Part shown: one piece after another, positions 50,488-59,122 of the stretch
Position numbering within the stretch: the first letter of the stretch is position 1
How the letters are laid out: the number at the start of each line of letters is the position of its first letter
Source: JASHPR01 sp963833885
Lineage (GTDB): Bacteria; Actinomycetota; Actinomycetes; Streptosporangiales; Streptosporangiaceae
Assembly (NCBI GenBank): GCA_963833885.1
Contig: CAWHZU010000032.1
Span: 22,147 to 86,146 of the forward strand
Direction of reading: 5' to 3'
Length of the DNA: 64,000 bases
Made by a program: the position numbers and the translations under genes
The notes under the pieces: model-generated
The model's database searches: none
Told to the model about the DNA's origin: nothing
The model's input: only the letters and a program-made list of their open reading frames with translations

Positions 50488-51659
50488 CCGAGTCCTCCGT
50501 CCACTCCGTCCTGCGCAAACACCAGCTCGCCGCCCATCCAGGTTGCCCGCGTCCGCATGTCGTCGCCGAGCCACGCCACGTCGGCGGCTGCGCCCGGCGC
50601 GATCCGGCCGAGGTCGGGCCTGCCGATCAGGTCGGCGGGAACGCGGGTGGCGGCGCAGACAGCCTCAGCCAGCCCGATCCCGGCTGCCACCAGGTTCCCC
50701 ACGGCGGCATCCATCCGCAGGCCAGAGCCCGCCAGGGTGCCGTCGCTGCGCACGGGAGGCTCGCCGTCGCCGGGCGGCAGCTCGATGGGCTCGCCGCCGA
50801 GCTTGTAGCTGCCCGGCGGCATCCCGGCACAGGCCGCCGCGTCGGTGACCGCGCAGATCCGCCCGGGCGCCGCACGGAAGGCCAGAACGCACACCTGCGG
50901 GTTCACGTGGTGCATGTCGGCAATCAGGCCGCTGGTGAGCCGCAGGTCAGTGAGCGCCTCGCCGACCACACCGGGCTCCCGGTGGTGCATCGGGCGCTGG
51001 GCGTTGAACAGGTGCGTCACCATCCGGGCACCGTGGTCGGCGGCCTCGGCGACCTGCCGCGCGGTCGCGTCGCTGTGGCCCACGCTGACCAGCACGCCGG
51101 CCTCGGTCAGCGCGGTGACGGCCGCCATGCCGCCGCGGCGCTCTGGCGCCAGCGTGACCAGCCTGAGCACGCCGCGGCCGGCGTCGAGCAGCTCAGCCAC
51201 GGCATCGGCGGAGGGCTCGGTGATCCAGGCCTCGTTGTGCGCGCCCTTCCATGCAGGCGAGATGAACGGGCCCTCGACGTGCACGCCGAGCACCCGCGCC
51301 CCGGCGGGGAGGGCCGGGATCAGGTCTGCCGCGGCACGCAGGCCCGCGGTGAGCACGCCAGGGGGCGCCGTGACGAACGTGGGCAGGAACGCGGTGGTCC
51401 CGGTCTGCGGCAAACGCGTGGCGGCCCTGGCCCAGCCGTCCGCGCCCGCGGTCAGGAACTCCTCGCCGAAGTACCCGTTGACCTGGAGGTCCACGAAGCC
51501 GGGCGCCAGCACGCCGCCCGGCAGCGCGACGTCGGGGGCACGCGGCGGGTCACCCTGGCCCACCGCCGTGACCACTCCCCCGGTCATCGTTACGTAGCCG
51601 GGAGCGGCGATCCGGCTTCCGGCGGTGGCGGTTATCAGCCGCGGCGCGGCGATCAGCAC
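50484..51659 (-). CDS. nagA: N-acetylglucosamine-6-phosphate deacetylase
   Basis: A 391-residue amidohydrolase that releases acetate from GlcNAc-6-phosphate. The metal site is visible as E in HVEGPFISPAWKGAHN, His in SVGHSDATA and His in THLFNAQRPMHHREPG; the catalytic Asp is in AVTDAAACAGM. The GTG at 51659 begins VLIAAPRLI as in other NagA proteins; the longer TTG frame from 51752 would overlap the hydrolase gene. It forms an operon with the SIS gene. GlcNAc recycling or catabolism is the likely role. Confidence 0.93.
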   Translation of the reverse strand: MLIAAPRLITATAGSRIAAPGYVTMTGGVVTAVGQGDPPRAPDVALPGGVLAPGFVDLQVNGYFGEEFLTAGADGWARAATRLPQTGTTAFLPTFVTAPPGVLTAGLRAAADLIPALPAGARVLGVHVEGPFISPAWKGAHNEAWITEPSADAVAELLDAGRGVLRLVTLAPERRGGMAAVTALTEAGVLVSVGHSDATARQVAEAADHGARMVTHLFNAQRPMHHREPGVVGEALTDLRLTSGLIADMHHVNPQVCVLAFRAAPGRICAVTDAAACAGMPPGSYKLGGEPIELPPGDGEPPVRSDGTLAGSGLRMDAAVGNLVAAGIGLAEAVCAATRVPADLIGRPDLGRIAPGAAADVAWLGDDMRTRATWMGGELVFAQDGVDGGLG

Positions 51660-51687
51660 CTCTGACGTGGTCAGCGTGACACCCGTT

Positions 51688-52632
51688 CTACCCAGTGGCC
51701 TGGGCCGGGCGCCTGGCCGCGGCGAATAGGTCCCGCATCTCCTTTGCGACAAGGCCGGGGTGCTCCATCATCGCCACGTGGCCGGTGCGCGACAGCACCA
51801 CCACCCGCGCGCCACGGAAGGAGCGTGCCGCGAGCGCGGCCATGGCGGGCCTGACCAGCCGGTCATGGCTGCCGTAGATCGCCAGCGTCGGCGCCTTCAC
51901 CCTGGCCGCGTCGTGCCACAGCGAGCGGGGCCCGCGGCGCATGTACTCGGTCACGATGGCGCGGGCGGCGGCCAGCAGCACGGTGTCGGCGTACCCGAGC
52001 CCATCCCTGCGGGTCAGCTCAACGACCTCCTCGGCGAGGCGCTTGGGGTGCACCAGGCCCGGATCCGCGAACACGTCCCGGACCGACATCGAGGCCCTGC
52101 CCCGCGCGGGAACCCGCTGGGTCACCCGGCTCAGCAGCCAGGGGCCGATTCCCGGCGCGCACAGCAGGGTCAGCCGCATCGGAAGCACGCGTGGCCGCAG
52201 GTCCGGCAGGGCCGGGGAAATCAGGGTGAGGGTCCGCACCAGGTCAGGCCGTCGCGCCGCCAGCCGAACGCAGACGGCGCCGCCCAGTGAGTTGCCCGCC
52301 AGGTGCACCGGCCAGTACCCGCGCTTGTCGATCAGCTCGCCGACGGCGGTGGCCATCGCATCGATGGAGTACTCGCCGCTCGGCGGCACCGGCGAGAAGC
52401 CGAACCCGGGAAGGTCAACGGCCTCGCAGGCCAGCGCGGGCTCGTCCGGGCGGTCGGCCGGCGGCTTGCGCAGCAGGTCCATCAGGTCGGTCCAGTTGGT
52501 CGACGACCCGCCGAGCCCGTGTACGAAAAGCGCGGGCTCGGCGCCCTCGGGCGCTGGCACGCTGCGCACGAAGAGCTGGCCGGCGCCTGCCGAGACGAGT
52601 TCCCCAGGCCATGCGGCGACCGGATCAGTCAT
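51688..52632 (-). CDS. Alpha/beta hydrolase
   Basis: A 314-residue enzyme. The oxyanion segment is LFVHGLGGSSTNW, the nucleophile motif is LAGNSLGGAV (Gly-Asn-Ser-Leu-Gly), the acid lies in IYGSHDRLV and the His in LSRTGHVAMMEHP, so the triad is complete. The ATG at 52632 begins MTDPVAAW; a TTG two codons upstream is possible. It lies upstream of nagA on the same strand with a 28-bp gap and may be cotranscribed. Substrate unknown. Confidence 0.88.
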   Translation of the reverse strand: MTDPVAAWPGELVSAGAGQLFVRSVPAPEGAEPALFVHGLGGSSTNWTDLMDLLRKPPADRPDEPALACEAVDLPGFGFSPVPPSGEYSIDAMATAVGELIDKRGYWPVHLAGNSLGGAVCVRLAARRPDLVRTLTLISPALPDLRPRVLPMRLTLLCAPGIGPWLLSRVTQRVPARGRASMSVRDVFADPGLVHPKRLAEEVVELTRRDGLGYADTVLLAAARAIVTEYMRRGPRSLWHDAARVKAPTLAIYGSHDRLVRPAMAALAARSFRGARVVVLSRTGHVAMMEHPGLVAKEMRDLFAAARRPAQATG

Positions 52633-52811
52633 GGACAAAAGATACCCGCGGGGGCTCCGCCCCCGCGATCCCCCGGGCCCAGCCCAGGCACTCCGGTCCC
52701 GCCACAGCGGACCAACCGAGCCACTTCGGTTCTGCCAGAACCCAACCTACCCAGAGCACTCCGCCCCTGCAGGGCCATGGACCCATCCCGGCTACTTCGG
52801 TCCTGCTAGAT

Positions 52812-52840
52812 CAGCTGACGGCCCTGCGGGCCGTCAGCTG
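52812..52840 (-). terminator. Perfect 13-bp hairpin spanning the ku stop codon
   Basis: CAGCTGACGGCCC (52812-52824) and GGGCCGTCAGCTG (52828-52840) pair perfectly over a 3-nt loop. The right arm contains the ku stop. There is no U-tract. The strength suggests transcription termination right at the end of ku. Confidence 0.75.
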
Positions 52841-53901
52841 GCGCGGCGCCTTGTCCTTGTTTTCGATGCGGCGTCGCCCTTGGCCGCCGTCGGCTGGCCG
52901 TCCTTGCTCGCCGGTTCCTTAGCGGTTCCTGCCCTCGTCCGGCTGGCGCTGCTCCGGCTCCGGCCGGTGCCGCTCCCGTCGGCACTGCCCTCGCCCGCCT
53001 TGCCACCGCCGGCCCTGGTCCTGCCGCTCGCCCCGCCGCGGGCTGTCCCCGACCGGCGGGCATTCGTGCCGCCCTCGATCTCTGGGCGCGGCTCCTTCAC
53101 CTCGGCGGTGACCTCGCCTGCCCGGCGCGGCGACTGCCGGGCGGCGGCCAGGCTCGCCTTCAGGGCATCGGCGAGGCTGGTCGGCTCGGCAGCCTCGGCC
53201 GGGCTCTCCGGCTGGACCAGCTCGCGCCCCTCGACCTTCGCGTTCACTAGTTCCTGCAGCGCCTCGCGATAGTTGTCGTGGAACTCGTCGGGGTCGAAGT
53301 CCACGGTCATCGACTCGATCAGCGACGCCGCCATCTTCAGCTCCTGCGAGCGCACCTCGATGTCGTCCTCGAGGAACGGGAAGTCGGGCATGCGGACCTC
53401 ATCGGGCCACAGCAGCGTCTCGAGCACGAGCAGCCCGTCCCTGGTACGCAGCGTCGCCAGCGACTCGCGCTGCCTGAGCGCGACCAGGGCCAGTGCGACC
53501 TTGCCGGAACGCTCGAGCGAATCGCGCAGCAGCACATACGCCCTCGCCCCCGCCGCCTCCGGCTCCACGAAGTAGCTGCGGTTGAGCAGAATCGGATCAA
53601 GCTGCTCCGCTGGCAGGAAGTGCAGTACCTCGATGCTCCGCGTCGTCGGCAGGGGGAGTTCGGCCAGGTCCTCGTCGGTGAGCACGACCATCTCACCGGT
53701 CGGCAGCTCGTAGCCCTTGGCCACGTCCTCGTAGGGAACCTCTTGCCCGTCGATCGAGCACACCCTGCGGAACCGGATCCGGCCGCCGTCTTCGCGATGC
53801 ACCTGCCGGAACGCAATATCCTTCTGTTCCGTCGCAGCGTAGAGTTTTATCGGGATCATGACCAGGCCGAAGGAAATCGCGCCCTTCCACATGCTGCGCA
53901 T
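52834..53901 (-). CDS. ku: Non-homologous end-joining protein Ku
   Basis: A 355-residue DNA-end-binding protein that acts as a homodimer with LigD. The Ku core begins MRSMWKGAISFGLVMIPIKLYAATEQ and includes FRRVCSIDGQEVPYEDVAKGYEL, VLHFLPAEQLDPI and MPDFPFLEDD, then the dimer and LigD-binding parts to about residue 250. The C-terminal ~100 residues are Lys/Arg/Ser-rich, the extended type known to aid DNA binding. No ligD gene is in the window. Confidence 0.96.
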   Translation of the reverse strand: MRSMWKGAISFGLVMIPIKLYAATEQKDIAFRQVHREDGGRIRFRRVCSIDGQEVPYEDVAKGYELPTGEMVVLTDEDLAELPLPTTRSIEVLHFLPAEQLDPILLNRSYFVEPEAAGARAYVLLRDSLERSGKVALALVALRQRESLATLRTRDGLLVLETLLWPDEVRMPDFPFLEDDIEVRSQELKMAASLIESMTVDFDPDEFHDNYREALQELVNAKVEGRELVQPESPAEAAEPTSLADALKASLAAARQSPRRAGEVTAEVKEPRPEIEGGTNARRSGTARGGASGRTRAGGGKAGEGSADGSGTGRSRSSASRTRAGTAKEPASKDGQPTAAKGDAASKTRTRRRAS

Positions 53902-54004
53902 GGTGTCTCCCTACCCCGTTACCTCGGGTACTGATACCACAGTGTTGTCCTGAATCTTCTTATCGGCACTACGTTCGATGCATCGCTTGGACTAGGAGGC
54001 ACGC

Positions 54005-54187
54005 ATGAGCGAGATGGGCCTGGAGCGACCTCTGGACGATTCCGTCGAGCAGGATCAGGATGCCATCACTGGCGGCGAGGACCTCGACGAGGTCAATCTG
54101 TCATACGAGGTGCCGCTCGAGGCAGACGAGGCGGACGCCGCGGAACAGGAACGCGAGCTTAGCCTCGACGAGGATGACTACCGCTGA
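54005..54187 (+). CDS. Small acidic protein, 60 residues
   Basis: A highly acidic protein (over 30% Asp and Glu) with no membrane segment and no Cys. AGGAGG lies 5 nt upstream of the ATG at 54005, which strongly supports translation. It diverges from ku and precedes a TetR gene by 55 bp. Small acidic proteins of this sort are found in many actinomycetes, but I do not recognise a named family. Confidence 0.8.
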   Translation: MSEMGLERPLDDSVEQDQDAITGGEDLDEVNLSYEVPLEADEADAAEQERELSLDEDDYR

Positions 54188-54242
54188 CACGTAGGATTGC
54201 AGGAGCGCGTCTTGATGTGACAGCAGATATCCGGAGATACTC

Positions 54243-54872
54243 GTGACCGCAACGCCGCAGGCCAGATCGCATGGAACGGCCGGTACCCGGCTGCCGCGGC
54301 CGGCCCGGCGCAGGCAGCTGCTCGGCGCGGCCCAGGAAGTTTTTGTCGCCCATGGATATCACGCGGCCGCCATGGACGAAATCGCCGAGCGGGCAGGTGT
54401 CAGCAAGCCCGTGCTCTACCAGCATTTTCCCGGCAAGCTGGAGCTGTATCTCGCGCTGCTGGACGAGAGCGTGGACGAGCTGGTGGGGATCGTCCGGCAG
54501 GCGCTCTCCTCGACCACGGACAACAAGCAGCGCGTGCCAGCGACCTTCCAGGCCTTTTTCGACTTCGTCAGCAGCTCCGGCGAGGCATTCCGGCTGGTGT
54601 TCGAGTCCGATCTCAGCAACGAGCCCGCCGTCCGGGACCGCCTGGACCGCACGATGCGTGCATGCGCCGACATGATCAGCCAGTTCATCCGCGAAGACGC
54701 CGGCCTGTCCAGCGACGAGGCGCACCTACTGGGCATGGCCCTGGTCGGCATGGCCCAAGTGAGCTCCAGGTACTGGCTCAGTACCGGCCGGGCGATACCC
54801 AAGGACGCCGCTGAGCAGTTGCTGGCGCGGCTCGCCTGGCGCGGTATCAGCGGCTGGCCCCGCACGACCTGA
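54243..54872 (+). CDS. TetR-family transcriptional regulator
   Basis: A 209-residue regulator. The DNA-binding domain is at about 24-70: RRRQLLGAAQEVFVAHGYHAAAMDEIAERAGVSKPVLYQHFPGKLELYLALL. The C-terminal helical domain is of the TetR_C type with FQAFFDFVSSSGEAFRLVFESDLSNEPAVRDRLDR. The GTG at 54243 has GGAGA upstream. DUF3107 follows 55 bp downstream, an arrangement commonly seen in actinomycetes. The ligand and targets are unknown. Confidence 0.92.
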   Translation: MTATPQARSHGTAGTRLPRPARRRQLLGAAQEVFVAHGYHAAAMDEIAERAGVSKPVLYQHFPGKLELYLALLDESVDELVGIVRQALSSTTDNKQRVPATFQAFFDFVSSSGEAFRLVFESDLSNEPAVRDRLDRTMRACADMISQFIREDAGLSSDEAHLLGMALVGMAQVSSRYWLSTGRAIPKDAAEQLLARLAWRGISGWPRTT

Positions 54873-54926
54873 ACCACCCGGACCCGGGCTAGCCTGAGGC
54901 TAGCCTCGGTTGCGAAGAGGAGCGCC

Positions 54927-55154
54927 GTGGAAATCAAGATCGGCATTCAGTCCGTGCCGCGAGAGCTAGTCATAGAGACCAGGTCTTCCTTTGAGGAGGT
55001 GCAGCGCGCGCTTGCCGCAGCGGTCGCCGATGGCGGTGTGTTCACGCTGGGGGACGAGCGGAACGGCAGGGTCCTGATTCCGGCGGACAAGATTGCCTAC
55101 GTGGAAGTCAGCGGCAGCGAACAACGCCGTATTGGCTTCGGCAACACGCTTTGA
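54927..55154 (+). CDS. DUF3107 family protein
   Basis: A 75-residue protein matching DUF3107 throughout: MEIKIGIQSVPRELVIET, FTLGDERNGRVLIPADKIAYVEV and RRIGFG near the end. The GTG at 54927 has GAGGAG 5 nt upstream. The family is restricted to actinobacteria and is mostly found near TetR and helicase genes, as here. Biochemical function is unknown to me. Confidence 0.92.
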   Translation: MEIKIGIQSVPRELVIETRSSFEEVQRALAAAVADGGVFTLGDERNGRVLIPADKIAYVEVSGSEQRRIGFGNTL

Positions 55155-55213
55155 CCACAGACGCGAATCGGCTCCACGGGCGCCGCCAGCTTCAGTGCAG
55201 CAAGCCGAGTGCG

Positions 55214-55927
55214 CTAATCCCCGAGGCCGAGCGCTGCCATTCGTTGCGCATGGGCATCCGTCAGCAGCGCGAACATCCGGCCTATCGCGCCTAGCTGAGT
55301 GACGTCACCACCGCCAAGAAGGGCGGCGAGGTCCTCTCGCTCCGCGGCAACGCGTTGCGCCTGTCCCAGCGCCTCGCCCACCAGTCGCCGGGCCCACAAC
55401 GCCAGCCGTCCGGCTATCGCGGGGTCGACCTCGATGGCCTGCCGCACCCGCGCCACCGCGAATGCGGCGTGCCCGGTGTCCTTCTGAACCTCAGCGACAA
55501 GTTCTGCCGTCTGCGAGTCGAGCAACTCGGCGACGGTCCGGTAGAAATCAACCGCTATGCCGTCTCCGACATAAGCCTTTACGAGGCTTTCCAGCCAGTC
55601 GGAAGGCGCGGTCCTGGCGTGGAATTCGTCGATCGCGGCGACGAAAGGCCGCATCGCCTCGTCGGGATCTACTCTCAGTTCCTCCAGCCGACCGCGAATC
55701 AGCTTGAAATTGCCGAACTCGGCAGCGGCCATCTCGGCGAGCGCCGCCTTGTCGGCGAGAGACTCAGCGAGCGCCGCATCTTCGACAAGACGGAAAAAAG
55801 CCACAAGCAGGGCGTAAGCCAGCACGCCGAGCAGGTCGATCGCGCCACGAATCCTGCGATCCGACTCCGAATCCGTGGACCCGGCGGCGCTGTCCGCCGT
55901 CGCTCCGTGCGGGTCATTCTGCGTCAC
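55214..55927 (-). CDS. Ferritin-like / MiaE-like protein
   Basis: A 237-residue helical protein of the ferritin-like, tRNA-hydroxylase-related (MiaE_2) type. It contains IRGAIDLLGVLAYALLVAFFRLVEDAALAESLADKAALAEMAAAEFGNFKLIRGRLEEL and, later, YVGDGIAVDFYRTVAELL and DTGHAAFAVARVR. The ExxH pairs of active diiron enzymes are not both intact (AEMAAAEF), so catalysis is doubtful. The GTG at 55927 starts VTQNDP; the longer frame upstream is unlike the family. It converges with DUF3107 with a 59-bp gap. Confidence 0.82.
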   Translation of the reverse strand: MTQNDPHGATADSAAGSTDSESDRRIRGAIDLLGVLAYALLVAFFRLVEDAALAESLADKAALAEMAAAEFGNFKLIRGRLEELRVDPDEAMRPFVAAIDEFHARTAPSDWLESLVKAYVGDGIAVDFYRTVAELLDSQTAELVAEVQKDTGHAAFAVARVRQAIEVDPAIAGRLALWARRLVGEALGQAQRVAAEREDLAALLGGGDVTQLGAIGRMFALLTDAHAQRMAALGLGD

Positions 55928-56298
55928 GAGCGCAGCGTAACAAGTCCGCGCGGCGCAACCGGCATGCCTGACGCCGCCGGCGCACTCGGTGTTGCTAGAC
56001 TGCTGCGTAATCCGCATGTGGAATGCGGTAACCCCCACTCGTCGTTACACGAAGCGTAAGGCGCGGCGATTGCCGGGAGCGGCGACCGCCCCCTCAAAAA
56101 CCGCGCTGATTTCCTCCGTGAGCGTTTGGCTGTGTGCCTCGCCTGACGGCACTGAGCTCCCACTGGAGGGTTAGATTACCGCCCGCGACGTCGGCCTGGG
56201 GCGCAGCAGCGCTCCGCGGACAGCGGGCCTTGATGGAGGCGGAAGCCCTGACAACAGATACATGCGGCATGCAGACCGCGCCGGACGAAGAGCGCGAC

Positions 56299-57951
56299 AT
56301 GCCCGACACGACCAACGACAACCAGGCGCTGGTTGAGGAAGCCGGCCAAGCCGACTCCGGCAACAGCGCCATGACATTTCGCGACCTCGGGGTTGTCGAG
56401 CCGATCTGCGCGGCGCTCGAGGCCGCGGGGATCTTGCGAGCGTTCCCGATCCAGGCGCTGACCCTCCCGATCGCGCTGGGCGGGCAGGACCTCATCGGGC
56501 AGGCCAGGACGGGCACCGGCAAGACGCTGGCCTTCGGCATCCCGCTGCTGCAGCGGCAGGACGAGAACCCTGGAGGCAAGCGCTCTGCGCCCCGCGCGCT
56601 GGTCGTGGTGCCCACCAGGGAACTGGCCATCCAGGTCGGCGACGACCTGCGGATCGCGGGTTCCCGCCTCGGCAGCCGGGTGGTCACGCTGTACGGCGGC
56701 CGCGCTTACGAGCCGCAGATCGAGGCGCTGGCGGACGTGGACATCGTGGTCGGCACGCCCGGCCGGCTGCTCGACCTGGTCCGGCAGGGTCACCTGGACC
56801 TGTCACAGGTCACCGGGCTGGTGCTCGACGAGGCCGACAAGATGCTCGACCTGGGGTTCCTCCCTGACGTGGAGAAGATCCTCAAGTACACCCCGCCGCA
56901 GCGGCAGACGATGCTGTTTTCTGCCACCATGCCCGGCGAGGTCGTCACGCTGGCGCGCCGCCACCTGACCCGGCCCACGCACATACGGGCTGAGCAGCAC
57001 GACGAGCCGTCGCACGTGCCCAGCACCGAGCAGCACGTGTTCCGCGCCCACCAGATGGACAAGATCGAGGTCCTGGCCCGGGTTCTGCAAGCCGAGGGCC
57101 GCGGTCTGACGATCGTGTTCTGCCGGACCAAGCGGGCCTGCGACCAGGTGGCGGCCGCGCTGACAACGCGCGGCTTCGCCGCCGCCGCCGTCCACGGCGA
57201 CCTCGGGCAGGGACAACGTGAACGCGCGATGCGGGCGTTCCGGAGCGGAAAGGTCGACGTGCTGGTCGCGACCGACGTGGCCGCGCGTGGGCTGGATGTC
57301 GACGACGTGACGCACGTGATCAACTACGAGTGCCCCGAGGACGACAAGGCCTACCTGCACCGCACCGGCCGGACCGGCCGCGCCGGGCGCACGGGCGTGG
57401 CCGTAACGTTCGTGGACTGGCGCGACCTGCAGCGCTGGAAGCTCATCGACGAGTCGCTCGGCCTGGGTCAGCCCGAGCCGGAGGAGACCTACTCGACATC
57501 GGCGCACTTGTACGGCGCGCTGCGAATCCCGCAAGGTGTCATCGGCACGCTGCCCATGGCCAGCCGAGGCCGCCTCGGCCTTGAGGCCGAGGATCTCGAG
57601 GACATCGGCGAAACCGGCCGGATCCGCTCCCGTGCCGCTCGTGACACGAAGGACTCCGCCGCCAGGCGTGGCGGCCGCGGTGAGCCGACCAGGAATCGTG
57701 AGGCCGGGCAGGCCAAGAAGCGCCCCCGGCGCAGGACCAGGGCCGGGGTAGCCGTTGGCGAGGCCGGCGAGCCGGGCAACGGGCCGGCCGCAGCCGAGCG
57801 GCACGCGGCGGCGGCCGACGAGGCCGGGCAGGCACGGCGCCAGCCAGCCCGCAGGCGGCGCAGGCCATCGCGTCGCCGCGGTGGCCGGACAGACTCAGTC
57901 GGACAGGCCACCGGCACCGGTACCGCCGAGGCATCGGGCGGGGAGGCCTGA
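56299..57951 (+). CDS. DEAD-box RNA helicase
   Basis: About 550 residues. The Q-motif (FRDLG...PIQALTLP) precedes motif I ARTGTGKT, then PTRELA, GTPGR, the DEAD box VLDEADKMLDLGF, SAT, the helicase C domain with IVFCRTKRACD, TDVAARGLDVDDV and HRTGRTGRAG. The last ~150 residues are a basic, Arg/Gly/Ala-rich tail suited to RNA binding. The ATG at 56299 (MPDTTND) has GAAGAG upstream; starts at 56233 and 56269 are in frame and cannot be excluded. Confidence 0.93.
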   Translation: MPDTTNDNQALVEEAGQADSGNSAMTFRDLGVVEPICAALEAAGILRAFPIQALTLPIALGGQDLIGQARTGTGKTLAFGIPLLQRQDENPGGKRSAPRALVVVPTRELAIQVGDDLRIAGSRLGSRVVTLYGGRAYEPQIEALADVDIVVGTPGRLLDLVRQGHLDLSQVTGLVLDEADKMLDLGFLPDVEKILKYTPPQRQTMLFSATMPGEVVTLARRHLTRPTHIRAEQHDEPSHVPSTEQHVFRAHQMDKIEVLARVLQAEGRGLTIVFCRTKRACDQVAAALTTRGFAAAAVHGDLGQGQRERAMRAFRSGKVDVLVATDVAARGLDVDDVTHVINYECPEDDKAYLHRTGRTGRAGRTGVAVTFVDWRDLQRWKLIDESLGLGQPEPEETYSTSAHLYGALRIPQGVIGTLPMASRGRLGLEAEDLEDIGETGRIRSRAARDTKDSAARRGGRGEPTRNREAGQAKKRPRRRTRAGVAVGEAGEPGNGPAAAERHAAAADEAGQARRQPARRRRRPSRRRGGRTDSVGQATGTGTAEASGGEA

Positions 57952-57976
57952 CCGAGGGCACGCCGGCTCCGTTCCG

Positions 57977-57995
57977 GTCGGCTAACAGAGCCGAC
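57977..57995 (+). terminator. Hairpin terminator after the DEAD-box gene
   Basis: GTCGGCT and AGCCGAC pair perfectly over a 5-nt loop, 26 bp after the helicase stop. No U-tract follows. It separates the helicase from the hydrolase gene that starts 86 bp further on. Confidence 0.5.
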
Positions 57996-58081
57996 ACACC
58001 AGCGTCATCTCCCAGCAAAACGGCTGGGCTAGATTCTGACGCGACCGGGATGCAACCGACGCTGGGTTAGGCTGCCAGGCC

Positions 58082-59122
58082 GTGAGCACACCTAAAACAC
58101 TCGAGCTGCCCGAACGGGTCCGGAGGGTGACGATCGAGAGCCGCCGCGGCTGCTTCGCGGCACTCGAAGCCGAGCCGACCATGGGCGTGTGCGAGCGAAG
58201 GCCGGCGCTGCTCGTTCCCGGCTTCACCGGCAGCAAGGAAGACTTCATCCCGGTCCTGCAGTCGCTGGCGTCGGCGGGCCGCCGGGTCGTCGCCATCGAC
58301 ATGCGCGGGCAGTACGAGAGCCCGGGCGCACCGGACGCCGAGGCCTACGCGCCGGGTGAGCTTGCCGCAGATATCGCGGCGATCGCCGAAGTCATCGCCG
58401 ACGGCCAGGGACTGCATCTGGTCGGGCACTCCCTCGGCGGGCTGATCGCGAGGGAGGCGGCGCTGGCGGGGACGGCACGGATCATCTCGCTCACCTTGCT
58501 CAGCTCCGGACCCGGCCGCATCACCGGCCAGCGCGCGGAGATGCTGCGCGGCATGCTGGCCATGATGGACTCGGCTGGCGACGAGGGGCTGCGGGCCACG
58601 GTCGCGCAGATTTGGCGGGACCACCTGGCGCCCGAGGCCAGGGCTGGGGCCGTGCCCGACCGCGTGATCGCCTTCCTGCACGAGCGGATGATGGGCAACA
58701 GCCCGGCCGGCCTGGTGGCCATGGGCCGGTATCTGCTCGCCTGCCCGGACCGTACGGCGGAGCTCGCGGATCTTGACGGACCGCCGGTCCTGGTCCTCTA
58801 CGGCGAGAACGACGACGCGTGGCCGCCGGCCGTCCAGGAACTGATGGCCAGGCGGCTTGGCGCCCACCGGGTCTGCATACCGGGCGCCGGGCACTCGCCC
58901 CCCGTCGAGGCGCCGGAGACCACGGCCAGCGCGCTCACGGCCTTCTGGCGGCAAGCGGAGGACGGCGAGCACCGACGTGCGGGTGAGAGCCGACGCGCAG
59001 GCGGGCACCGCCGACGTGCGGACGATAAGCGCCCAGCGGGCGAGCAGACGGCGGGCGGCGATCACTCCGGCATGGCCGTGTGGGCGACCGCACCACGCTC
59101 CGCCGGGGCGACGTCGGCCTGA
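58082..59122 (+). CDS. Alpha/beta hydrolase
   Basis: A 346-residue enzyme. The oxyanion region is LLVPGFTGSKEDF, the nucleophile motif GHSLGG, the acid YGENDDAW and the His PGAGHSPPVEAPE, so the triad is intact. After about residue 285 a low-complexity, Arg/Gly-rich tail with RRAGE/RRAGGH repeats adds ~60 residues. The last 61 bp overlap the convergent nuclease gene. The GTG at 58082 follows a weak ribosome site. Substrate unknown. Confidence 0.88.
   Translation: MSTPKTLELPERVRRVTIESRRGCFAALEAEPTMGVCERRPALLVPGFTGSKEDFIPVLQSLASAGRRVVAIDMRGQYESPGAPDAEAYAPGELAADIAAIAEVIADGQGLHLVGHSLGGLIAREAALAGTARIISLTLLSSGPGRITGQRAEMLRGMLAMMDSAGDEGLRATVAQIWRDHLAPEARAGAVPDRVIAFLHERMMGNSPAGLVAMGRYLLACPDRTAELADLDGPPVLVLYGENDDAWPPAVQELMARRLGAHRVCIPGAGHSPPVEAPETTASALTAFWRQAEDGEHRRAGESRRAGGHRRRADDKRPAGEQTAGGDHSGMAVWATAPRSAGATSA

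Noticed and set aside
55214..55927. Active diiron tRNA hydroxylase MiaE
   Set aside because: The fold resembles MiaE_2, but the expected ExxH ligands are not clearly intact, so only a MiaE-like call is made.
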